Shown: positions 53,839-61,603 of the stretch, piece after piece
How the letters are laid out: each line of letters begins with the position of its first letter
Position numbering within the stretch: position 1 is the first letter of the stretch
NCBI GenBank assembly: GCA_016841665.1
Contig: JAENYT010000003.1
Coordinates: 62,001 to 126,000, forward strand
DNA from: Methanobacteriota archaeon
GTDB lineage: Archaea > Halobacteriota > Methanomicrobia > Methanomicrobiales > Methanomicrobiaceae
Length of the DNA: 64,000 bases
Reading direction: 5' to 3'
Program-made: the position numbers and the translations under genes
Notes under the pieces: generated by a model
What the model was told of the DNA's origin: nothing
The model's database searches: none
Seen by the model: the letters and a program-made list of their open reading frames with translations, nothing else

Positions 53839-53890
53839 ACTTTTTTATCTCCTTGTGATGATTGTTCTTACTGCATACCGGAGCTGATTT

Positions 53891-54166
53891 ATGATCCGTC
53901 TGCTGCTTGTCGACAATGAATCCATTGCTCTCGTCATGACCAAAACATTTCCTGGAAGAGACCATGCTGATATCGAGTGCGATACCGCCAATTCTGCACG
54001 GGAAGCTCTGGATAAACTGGCTGCTTCACCCTACGATGCCATCGTCTCCGACTATGAGCTGTCGAAGATGGACGGCGATGCCCTGAACCCTGTTGCGATA
54101 GAAGATCTGGTTGCGGTACTGAAGGGAAATAGGGCCAGGACCACCCGAAGCCGGGTTCCGGAGTGA
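53891..54166 (+). pseudogene. Truncated response-regulator receiver domain
   Basis: 91 residues. The first 64 align residue for residue with the receiver domain of the kinase at 61604: MIRLLLVDNES versus MIRLLLVDDEP, IECDTANSAREALDKLAAS versus IECDICDSAQEALEKLATS, and IVSDYE with the phospho-acceptor Asp54. Asp9 of the acidic pocket is Asn. The sequence then breaks off after DGDALN and continues with 26 unrelated residues, lacking the conserved Thr/Ser and Lys of the second half. It is therefore probably a deletion remnant, though it may still be transcribed ahead of the substrate-binding gene 4 bp downstream. Confidence 0.75.
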
Positions 54167-54170
54167 AGCG

Positions 54171-55187
54171 ATGCAAAAAAAGCGCGTGATAGCCGGACTT
54201 GCAGTCATCGCCATGCTAATGTTGGTCGGATTTGGCGTATGGCTTGTTCTCGACTCCCAGAAAACCACTGCAGAACCTGTGGAATCGATCACGGTTGCGT
54301 ATTCGCCGTTCGAGTTGACGGCACTGCTCTGGATCGCCGAGGACCGGCATTTCTTCGAGGACAATGGCCTTAACCTTACCCTGCGGAAATATGATTCCGG
54401 GGCCGGTTCAGTGGAAGGGGTCCTGAACGGCGAAGCAGATATTAGCGTGGGTGTCACGGAGTTCCCCCTTGTCGGGAAGGCATTTCAGGACGCTCCCGTC
54501 CGCGTGATCGGGAACATCGACAAGGGCGATATCATCTATATTGTGGCGCCAAAGGACCGGGGAATCAGAAATTTCTCCGACCTCAAAGGAAAACGGGTCG
54601 GAACCACTATCGGAACGGTCGCAGAATTCCACCTCGGAAGGTTTCTCACGCTGCATGGCATGACCCTGGGGGATATCACCCTCGTCGACGTAAAAACCCC
54701 GGACGGTTGGGTAAATGCGGTTGCCGAAGGTGAGATCGATGCGATTTCGACCGCTCAACCATATGCCAATGCAGCCTGCGTTCGTCTCGGGGATAACGCG
54801 GTTTTCTGGCCCGCACAGAGCGGCACGCCAGTGTTCTCGCTGGTGGCCTCCACTGATGAATGGATAGCAGGGCATCCTGTACAGGCGGAGCGGTTCCTCG
54901 AATCCCTCGTACAGGCAGAGGAGTACACCATCATGCACCCTGCTGAAGCCCGGGCCATCGTGCAGAAACGGCTGAACCTCGATGCCGGGTATATGGATAC
55001 TGTCTGGGAGCAAAACCAGTTCTCGGTCTCGCTCGACCAGTCGCTCGTCCTTGCGATGGAGGACGAGGCGCGGTGGATGATCAGAAACAACCTGACGAAC
55101 GCAACGTCGGTGCCGGATTTCAGGCATTATATCCACACGGAGAGCATGGAAACCGTACGACCCGGTTCGGTGAATATCATCGGGTGA
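54171..55187 (+). CDS. Substrate-binding protein of the NMT1/SsuA-like type, membrane anchored
   Basis: 338 residues. An uncleaved-looking N-terminal helix (VIAGLAVIAMLMLVGFGVWLVL) anchors a periplasmic-binding-protein fold: ITVAYSPFELTALLWIAEDRHFFEDNGL, then ADISVGVTEFPLVGKAFQ, LKGKRVGTTIGTVAEFHLGRFL and AISTAQPYANAACVRLG, as in NMT1/THI5-like and SsuA/TauA proteins. There is no lipobox and no ABC permease or ATPase gene nearby. It lies 13 bp upstream of a histidine kinase, so it more likely feeds ligand information to that sensor than to a transporter. Confidence 0.9.
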   Translation: MQKKRVIAGLAVIAMLMLVGFGVWLVLDSQKTTAEPVESITVAYSPFELTALLWIAEDRHFFEDNGLNLTLRKYDSGAGSVEGVLNGEADISVGVTEFPLVGKAFQDAPVRVIGNIDKGDIIYIVAPKDRGIRNFSDLKGKRVGTTIGTVAEFHLGRFLTLHGMTLGDITLVDVKTPDGWVNAVAEGEIDAISTAQPYANAACVRLGDNAVFWPAQSGTPVFSLVASTDEWIAGHPVQAERFLESLVQAEEYTIMHPAEARAIVQKRLNLDAGYMDTVWEQNQFSVSLDQSLVLAMEDEARWMIRNNLTNATSVPDFRHYIHTESMETVRPGSVNIIG

Positions 55188-55200
55188 GGGAAGGAACGCC

Positions 55201-57171
55201 ATGAAAGTCAGGACACAGTTGATCGCCGGACTGGTCATCTTCGCCCTTCTCCTAGCGTTCATATCCGGTCTGGTGATCACGACAAACCAGCAGGTTGACC
55301 AGCTCGTCGCACAGGAGCGGATCGCAAACGAGATCGCTCTCGAGGTCGGCGAGCTCGGGTACCTCTCAAACGACTTTATCCTCTACCGCGAGCCCCAGCA
55401 GGTCCAGCGGTGGGAAGCGAAGTACGCCTCACTCTCCGACCTTATCGCAGGTCTCTCCGTTGAACCGCCGGAGCAGCGCGCGATCGTACGCAACCTTGCA
55501 GCAGACCTCAGGAACACCAGATCCGTCTTTGGCGACATCGTGTCAAACCCCGTGCAGCCCGGTGGGACGGATACCGAATTTGCCCAGCTTTCGTGGAGCA
55601 GGATGGCGGTCCAGAACCAGGGGATGGTCTTTGATGCGGTGAAGCTCGCCACCTCCCTCGGCGACCAGGCCGACGAACTGAGACAGGCACGGAACCTGTT
55701 CATCTTTGCGCTGACAGGAGCGTTCGTCGTGTTCCTCCTCACCAGCTACTTCCTCTTCTCGCGGCGGACGCTGAAGTCGATTGCGGACCTGCAGGAAGGG
55801 GCACGGATCATCGGGTCCGGGAACCTCGATTATACCATCGAGGTGAAGGGGGACGACGAGATCAGCGCACTCTCCCAATCGTTTAACCGGATGACATCCG
55901 ATTTACGACGCGTTATCGCCACCAAGGCCGACCTGGAGTGGGAGATCGCCGGCCGGAAACAGGCCGAAGAGGAGCTGATTCGTGCCAACGCACAGCTCGG
56001 CCACAGCGAACAAAACCTGATCCAGCAGAATATCGAGCTCAACGCGCTCAACGAGGAGCTCACTGCAACGCAGGAAGAGCTGGAGCAGAACATCCACGAG
56101 CTCACCCGTGCCGAAACAGAGCTCCAGAGGCTCGCCGAGCAGCGCCAGGTTGCGCTGGATGCCGCCCGCATGGGCTGGTGGCACTATGACCCGATTACGC
56201 GTACAGGGTCGTGGGACGAACGCTACAGGGAGATCTTCGACGTTATCGGGTATCAGGGATCCAACGATGAGATCCTCGCCACCCGCATGCATCCTGAGGA
56301 CCTTCCGGGTGTCTGGGCCAGTGTGGAGGCGGCCCTGGACCCGGTCCATCCGCAGTTCTATTCGGCGGAGTACCGCATCAACCTGCCCGACGGGTCGGTG
56401 CGATGGATCGAGGCGCATGGGATCGCGTCGTTCGAGGGGAACGGCGAGAACCGCCGGGCAACGCGTCTCGTCGGCACAGTCGCCGACATCACCGACCGCA
56501 AGCAGGCCGAAGGAGCCCTCAAGGAGGCGAGCAAAAAGCTCAACCTGCTCACCAGCATCACCCGGCATGACATTCTCAACCAGATTACGGCACTGAAGGC
56601 GTTTCTCGTCCTCCTGGAGGATCTGCAGCACAGTGAAGGCGGAGCAAGGGAGATGTTCCACAATGTAGAGACGATTGCCGATACCATCCGCCGCCAGATC
56701 ACGTTCACCGGCGATTACCAGGATATGGGCGAGCGCGATCCCGAATGGCAGCATGTGGAATGGGTGGTGATGCGGGCGGCAGCAAGTGTGCGGCGAAACG
56801 GGGCAGCGCTCACGGTGACCACCGGTTCCCTGGAAATCTTTGCCGATCCCATGTTGGAGAAGGCCTTCTATAACCTGCTGGACAATGCCGTCGTCCACGG
56901 AGAGGGGGTGACGAATATCAGCGTATCGTTCCGAAATGAAGCAGACGCCGGAGTGCTTGTGTTCGAGGATGAAGGCGTGGGCGTGCCCGCGTCCATGAAG
57001 GACGATATTTTCCAGCGAGGGGTTGGTAAAATCACCGGGTACGGGCTGTTTCTGGTAAAAGAGATCCTCGATATTACGGGTATGTCCATCCGGGAGACCG
57101 GAGAGGAAAAGAAAGGGGCGAGGTTCGAGATCGAGGTGCCGGCCGGGAAGTGGCGGATTGCTGAGAATTGA
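55201..57171 (+). CDS. Membrane histidine kinase (HAMP-PAS-HATPase)
   Basis: 656 residues. TM1 at about 7-27, an extracytoplasmic helical domain (30-160), TM2 at 166-186 (NLFIFALTGAFVVFLLTSYF), HAMP (about 187-240, GDDEISALSQSFNRM), a long coiled coil (245-310), a PAS/PAC domain (about 318-440, WWHYDPITRTGSWDERY) and the kinase core. The H-box is LTSITRHDILNQITALKAFL with His near 456. The ATP domain has N-box NLLDNAVVHGEG and G-boxes DEGVGVP and GKITGYGLFLVKEI. Its C-terminal third is nearly identical in pattern to the kinase at 61604. Co-transcribed with the binding protein. Confidence 0.93.
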   Translation: MKVRTQLIAGLVIFALLLAFISGLVITTNQQVDQLVAQERIANEIALEVGELGYLSNDFILYREPQQVQRWEAKYASLSDLIAGLSVEPPEQRAIVRNLAADLRNTRSVFGDIVSNPVQPGGTDTEFAQLSWSRMAVQNQGMVFDAVKLATSLGDQADELRQARNLFIFALTGAFVVFLLTSYFLFSRRTLKSIADLQEGARIIGSGNLDYTIEVKGDDEISALSQSFNRMTSDLRRVIATKADLEWEIAGRKQAEEELIRANAQLGHSEQNLIQQNIELNALNEELTATQEELEQNIHELTRAETELQRLAEQRQVALDAARMGWWHYDPITRTGSWDERYREIFDVIGYQGSNDEILATRMHPEDLPGVWASVEAALDPVHPQFYSAEYRINLPDGSVRWIEAHGIASFEGNGENRRATRLVGTVADITDRKQAEGALKEASKKLNLLTSITRHDILNQITALKAFLVLLEDLQHSEGGAREMFHNVETIADTIRRQITFTGDYQDMGERDPEWQHVEWVVMRAAASVRRNGAALTVTTGSLEIFADPMLEKAFYNLLDNAVVHGEGVTNISVSFRNEADAGVLVFEDEGVGVPASMKDDIFQRGVGKITGYGLFLVKEILDITGMSIRETGEEKKGARFEIEVPAGKWRIAEN

Positions 57172-57368
57172 TTGTACTTGTCATGGGTGAATGTGACAAG
57201 GAAGATCTTCGGGCGGGGTCGGGGAGCGGTTCATAGTCAAGTTTTTCCATCCTTGTTGTCCAGGACAGCGGCCCGTTCTGGGCCAAGATACCCCTGATGG
57301 TACACTAAATGCAAAATCAAAGGGAAGATAAGACGATGATTTTCTCGCCGTTTCTCGATCGGTCGATC
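57172..57368. other. Intergenic between kinase and repeat copy A
   Basis: No coding frame. Sequence just after the kinase stop (TTGATTGTACTTGTCATGG) shows no clear terminator. Confidence 0.4.
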
Positions 57369-57654
57369 TTGCTCGCTCGCTGTGGCGGGCCTCCGCTCAC
57401 TTCGCATGAACAGAGTTCATGCTCGAAGCCGGAATCCATGGATGGATTCCGGCATTTCGCAACACCTCCCTTGTTTTTACCCGGCTGACGGGATCGGTGA
57501 CGCCCTCACGCGTCGCATCTCCGCTTCGCTCCGGTGCTCTGCGTGACGGCTGCTCGTACACGCCGCTCTCGCAGACTGCTCCGCGGCTGTGTTCTGGTGG
57601 AGTGCGAACGCCGCCAGGAATATCAGGTCTGCCGCCCTTCGGCGGCACCGCTCC
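57369..57654. repeat. Intergenic repeat element, copy A
   Basis: Copy A of a three-copy family (others at 59260-59410 and 61131-61375). Shared blocks include TTGCTCGCT at the left, CGCAACACCTCCCTTGTTTT, GGTGACGCCCTCACGCGTCG, CATCTCCGCTTCGCTCCGGT and GAACGCC(G/T)CCAGGAATATC. Copy A carries an extra block of about 50 bp (57406-57457) with a near-perfect palindrome. The right end holds a GCCGCC-CTTC-GGCGGC hairpin. Open frames inside are present in every copy but shift between them, so the element is probably non-coding. Confidence 0.85.
57428..57453. repeat. 12-bp-arm palindrome inserted in repeat copy A
   Basis: GCCGGAATCCAT-GG-ATGGATTCCGGC, arms of 12 bp with a 2-bp spacer. It lies in the block that is absent from copies B and C, and the block is bracketed by TTCGCA on both sides, like a small insertion with a duplicated target. 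Confidence 0.7.
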
Positions 57655-57738
57655 ATGGACAATTTCCGAGTCTGAGAGAGAGGGGACGATATCCCTGCCC
57701 GGTGTTCCAGGTGGCCCTCTCTTGAAAAAAATGGTATA

Positions 57739-59001
57739 TTATCCCGCAACAGGTTCTGCAACCCTTCCCATGAAGAGCACATTGCCGTTTTCGTCGTCTA
57801 TGATCATGAAGACGAAGGGGTGGTCGGCCCGAAAGACCGGAACGGGTTCTTCTTCCATGGCTGCGCTCTTTCCAAACACGACCGCGGTGGCAGCGGCGGC
57901 CTCTGTCCCCTCCTCGTTCACCTCCACGAAGGCCTTGTGGATCACATCGGTGATGAAGAGTTCATGCGTCCCATCCAACCCCGAAAAATCGGCACCGGGG
58001 CCGAACGCGGTCGGCATGCCCATTGCCGGGAGTGTATCGGTCAGCAGGTAGTCGCACTCAAGGGTGAATTTCGGGAAGTATACACGCACCCGCTCATCTC
58101 GCATCCCTGCAATCGCATCGGAAAGCTCTTGGGTTCCGAGGGCCTCTTCCGCCATCCCGATATCGTTCGTCTTCGGGAGGAGGATAAGCATGGAGAGCGA
58201 CGTTGTACCCTCGTGTTCATACGGCATCCTCAGGATCTGGAGGCTGTCGGTCTCCGTGTAGTTATAGCGGGCGTCCTCGTCCGTTCTCTGCATCATATCG
58301 ACCGTGACTGTCTCTCCCCGGGCGGTCGTAAACGCCCACTCGGAGGTCAGCTCCTCATCGAACTGGAGCACCCACGCGCCCTTGAAGTAGACCGCATTGG
58401 TGATTACGAGGCGCGTGAGGGAGTCGATGGCCCCGGCGGGGATCAAGTCCTTGATTTTCTCTTCTGTCCGGTCCTCCACCCACCGGTTGATGGTTTGCCT
58501 CGACGCTTCGGGAGCGGATACAAAGTCCATATTTTCCACCTCCGCACCATAGTAGTCCTCTGCGACGGAGATGTAGCCGGGCAGGAACGCATGGGTTTTT
58601 TCGGCCCAGAGCGCATTTGCGGTGCGGAGCGTGAAGTTGCTATCGTTTCTGTTGATACCTGCAATCAGACTTCTGTATTCCTCCCTGAGAGAACTCTTGT
58701 TTTCAGGGAAGTAGAAGACGGAGCGGATCTCGTCCGCAGTCTCTCCCCCAGCCCCCTCGTAGGTCAGCGCAAGGGCCGTGGAGATGCTGTGGGGCGAGAA
58801 GAAGATGTTTTGGCCCTCGTTTCTCTCTTCGTCGCTGAGCGTGCGGTAGAGATCGCAGGCAAAGCGGTTGTTTGCCTCGATAACCGTCCCTGTGTCTGCG
58901 GGGGAGGGTTGTTCCTCAGCGGTCGTGGTGCACCCGCCCGCAAGGATGCCGAAGAGGACAAGTACCGCCAGGGCTCCGGTCACCATCACTTTGTGATTCA
59001 T
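57739..59001 (-). CDS. Serpin lipoprotein (serine protease inhibitor)
   Basis: 420 residues. The signal ends in lipobox AGGC, followed by a linker (TTTAEEQPSPADTG) and a full serpin fold: FACDLYRTL, NIFFSPHSISTALALTYEGAGGETADEI, LWAEKTHAFLPGY, LVITNAVYFKGAWVLQFD and the C-terminal FRADHPFVFMIIDDENGNVLFMGRV. The reactive-loop hinge reads EEGTEAAAATAVV with small residues at P12-P9, so it should be inhibitory. The scissile region is around FGKSAAM, with Lys/Ser near P1. Surface-tethered; likely protects cell proteins from foreign or own serine proteases. Confidence 0.95.
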   Translation of the reverse strand: MNHKVMVTGALAVLVLFGILAGGCTTTAEEQPSPADTGTVIEANNRFACDLYRTLSDEERNEGQNIFFSPHSISTALALTYEGAGGETADEIRSVFYFPENKSSLREEYRSLIAGINRNDSNFTLRTANALWAEKTHAFLPGYISVAEDYYGAEVENMDFVSAPEASRQTINRWVEDRTEEKIKDLIPAGAIDSLTRLVITNAVYFKGAWVLQFDEELTSEWAFTTARGETVTVDMMQRTDEDARYNYTETDSLQILRMPYEHEGTTSLSMLILLPKTNDIGMAEEALGTQELSDAIAGMRDERVRVYFPKFTLECDYLLTDTLPAMGMPTAFGPGADFSGLDGTHELFITDVIHKAFVEVNEEGTEAAAATAVVFGKSAAMEEEPVPVFRADHPFVFMIIDDENGNVLFMGRVAEPVAG

Positions 59002-59041
59002 GATGTGTTGTTTTGTGCGGCATCACATAATTCTGGCGTAG

Positions 59042-59227
59042 ATTACGATTTTTTTTGAACTTATCGAGAAGCGGGGGGTCGTTGTTACTCTGTCTTATCC
59101 CTCCTATGGTGCGGCCCCGGTATCGGGAGAGGACGTGGTGGTATACACGATGTGCCGATCGGGCGAGGTCAGCCAGCTCTGTGATCCGGGCGCCCCGGTG
59201 ATGGAGCTGCTTGGGGTGGAGGGATGA
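59042..59227 (+). pseudogene. Possible gene remnant without a start
   Basis: A frame with normal coding composition (ELIEKRGVVVTLSYPSYGA, then VVVYTMCRSGEVSQLCDPGA) runs from a stop codon near 59039 to the TGA at 59225. It has no ATG or GTG near its beginning and is followed 33 bp later by repeat copy B. It looks like the 3' end of a lost gene. The parent family is not recognised, and chance cannot be ruled out. Confidence 0.3.
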
Positions 59228-59259
59228 CCCCCTGCCCCAGTTTTTGCGATCGGCCGGGC

Positions 59260-59410
59260 TTGCTCGCTGCGGCAGGCTTCCGCTCACTTCGCAACACCTC
59301 CCTTGTTTTTACCCGGCTGACGGGATCGGTGACGCCCTCACGCGTCGCATCTCCGCTTCGCTCCGGTGCTCTGCGTGACGGCTGTGTACTGGTGCAGTTC
59401 GAACGCCGCC
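59260..59410. repeat. Intergenic repeat element, copy B (short)
   Basis: It shares the left and middle blocks with copy A (CGCAACACCTCCCTTGTTTT through GGTGCTCTGCGTGACGGCT with no mismatch seen) but lacks about 36 bp in the centre (the CACGCCGCTCTCGCAGACTG region) and ends at GAACGCCGCC. The copy lies between the gene remnant and the broken trkH. Confidence 0.85.
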
Positions 59411-59627
59411 ATTTACAGTGGTATTCGATCATGTTTGTTCCAATTCTCGTAGAATAGGGGTATTTTCTTGCAGATCAGGGAGGGCGCCGGTCGGAAGCGA
59501 ACCAGCATTCCGTCGAACCATCAAAACGTGCCAGAGCGCTCATCTGCAGTGATCCGGCTTTTTTCGCAGATGGGCGTATATTACCGATTTTAAGCATGGT
59601 TTCTCTTCCGAACACTATAATTACCAT

Positions 59628-59640
59628 GTATATATTATAG
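59628..59640 (+). promoter_or_regulatory. TATA-like element before the broken trkH
   Basis: TGTATATATTATA ends about 10 bp before the ATG at 59650. The distance is short, so the true start may be internal or the message leaderless. Confidence 0.35.
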
Positions 59641-59649
59641 CTAACAAGC

Positions 59650-60993
59650 ATGGTTCGGTTTCCGAACTTCTCGGCCATTGCCTCCGATCTGGGCCGCATC
59701 TTTCTCTTCATGGGCCTGGTGTCCTACCTTCCCCTGCTCGTCGGCCTCTTCTACGGGGAGTACGGCATCCTTCTTCCGATGATATCTGCCCCGGTGGCTT
59801 TCACCGCGCTCGGGCTTCTCCTCCTCCGAATCCGGAGGCCATGTCCGGCTGGACTTCAACCGGTTTATCGCTGATTCCCAATGTCGATGCCGTACCCCAG
59901 ACGCTACTCTTCTGGCGGTCCCTCACCCAGTGGATGGGCGGCATCGGGATTGTTGCCTTCAGCGTGGCCCTTGCGAGCCGGTCAAGCCTGACAAGTTTCC
60001 GGCTCTACCGGGCCGAAGGCCGGAGCGAGACGCTCTGATGCCCAGTGTGGTGGCAACGGCGGCCCAGATGTGGCGCATCTACCTCATCCTCACCATAGCT
60101 GGGGTCGGCCTGGTTATGCTCTCCGGCATCCCTCTCTGGGATGCGGTCAATATCTCCATGACCGCGATAGCCACCGGCGGGTTCTCGGTGCACACACAGG
60201 GCATCATGTACTACCAGACCCGCTGCTCGAGATGCTGATCATCCCCATCATGATCGCCGGCGCACTGCCCTTTAAGCTCTACTACCTGACGTACTACCGG
60301 AAGCAGACTAATTTCTTTGCGGACTCGCAGGCACGACTGCTCTTCCTGCTGATCGCACTCGGTGTCGCGCTCGTCACCTTCGACCTCGTCACGCTCACAA
60401 AGGCTGTTCCGTTCCAGGCACTCAGGGAAGGGCTTTTTATGGTGACGAGCGGCATCACCTGCACCGGCTTTCATAACTCTAACCTGTATACCTGGTCCAG
60501 CGTCACGGTGCTCTTTCTCTCCGTGCTCATGCTCATCGGGGGATCGTCGGGGAGCACCGCCGGCGGCATCAAGCTCTCCCGGGTGAACCTCGGCATCGAG
60601 ACCCTCGTGTGGTGGTTCAATAAACCGTTTAAGGGTAGTCACGCGCTTACCTCATTCCGCCATAATGGAAAGGCAGTCGGGATTACCATTGCCGAGTATG
60701 AAATCTCCAAGAACATGCTTGTCATCGCGCTCTTTATCCTGACCATCTTTACCGGAACGATCCTCCTCCTTCACCTGGGGCACACGCAGGGGTTCGACTC
60801 GAGCGAAGTGATCTTCGATGTGGTCTCTGCCATATCGAACGTCGGACTATCCAGCGGATTTGTCAACCCGCAGATGAGCATGGCTGGGAAATGGCTCTTC
60901 ATTATCATCATGTGGGCCGGGCGTCTGGAGATTCTGCCCGTGATCGCGCTTGTGATGGGGCTTTCCGGGCAGTTCAGCCAGAAACGGGGGTGA
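59650..60993 (+). pseudogene. trkH: TrkH-type potassium transporter, disrupted
   Basis: TrkH/KtrB sequence spread over three frames. It begins MVRFPNFSAIASDLGRIFLF, then jumps near 59840 straight to AMSGWTSTGLSLIPNVDA, missing the roughly 60 residues normally between. A frame change at about 60035 (GRSETL | MPSVVATAAQ) and another at about 60215 (MYYQ | DPLLEML) follow; after that one frame runs to 60993 with GITCTGFHNSN, GGSSGSTAGGIKLSRV and ISNVGLSSGFVN, three filter-type segments. The internal deletion plus two frameshifts make it non-functional as written, unless the sequence has errors. The partner TrkA gene is not in the window. Confidence 0.9.
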
Positions 60994-61130
60994 AAGGGGA
61001 GCGGTGGGCATATGCCGAGAGCTCCCCTCCCTTCTGAAATGGAGCCACATCCCATCCAGTTGACTGTGATTTGGATTGATTCGCTACATACAAATCATGC
61101 CCCTGTGTCGGGATATCCTGGTATGCGGGC
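60994..61130. other. Intergenic between trkH remnant and repeat copy C
   Basis: No coding frame or motif recognised. Confidence 0.4.
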
Positions 61131-61375
61131 TTGCTCTCTCGCTCCGGCAGGCCTTTGCTTGCATCGCAACACCTCCTTTGTTTTCGCCCGGTTGATGGTC
61201 ATTGGTGACGCCCTCACGCGTCGCATCTCCGCTTCGCCCCGGTGCTCTGCTTGACGGCTCCTCGTGCACGCCGCTCTCGCAGACTGCTGGCGCAGACTGC
61301 TCCGCGGCTATGTTCTGGTGCGGTGCGAACGCCTCCAGGAATATCAGGTCTGCCGCTGTTCGGCGGCACCGCTCC
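61131..61375. repeat. Intergenic repeat element, copy C
   Basis: Matches copy A along its length but with scattered differences, and with a tandem duplication of a GCAGACTGCT unit (13 bp extra) in the middle. The right end TGCCGCTGTTCGGCGGCACC keeps the hairpin with changed bases. It is the most diverged of the three copies. Confidence 0.85.
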
Positions 61376-61519
61376 CTCCGGTCGCTGACCAGATAATCCG
61401 GGCGGCTGGCCCTGATAAAATCCCCTCATTTCCTGGGATACTTGAGCCAGAACTCTTGGTTGTGTGAGTTGCGAAAAGCTGAGTGTCGATACGAGTGGCG
61501 AAGATTTCTGGAAGGGAAT

Positions 61520-61536
61520 ATTAGAATATTATAACA
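61520..61536 (+). promoter_or_regulatory. TATA-like element before the large hybrid kinase
   Basis: ATTAGAATATTATAACA lies about 70-85 bp upstream of the ATG at 61604 in an AT-rich leader resembling the one before 53891. Confidence 0.4.
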
Positions 61537-61603
61537 ATAGTGTATCATAATTACGTTTTTATTGCATTAGATTAATTGTTCTGTTTAACGTACTGGAGAG
61601 TTT

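Noticed and set aside
55903-56898. A leftward frame of about 330 codons opposite the histidine kinase
   Set aside because: It is antisense to conserved PAS and kinase domains and has no start signals.
57419-58051. A protein-coding gene in repeat copy A
   Set aside because: Similar frames occur in copies B and C but are cut or shifted by indels, and the frame runs on antisense through the serpin; a non-coding repeat explains it better.
57820-59058. A rightward frame of about 410 codons opposite the serpin
   Set aside because: The serpin is unmistakable; the antisense product is His/Arg-rich with no fold pattern.
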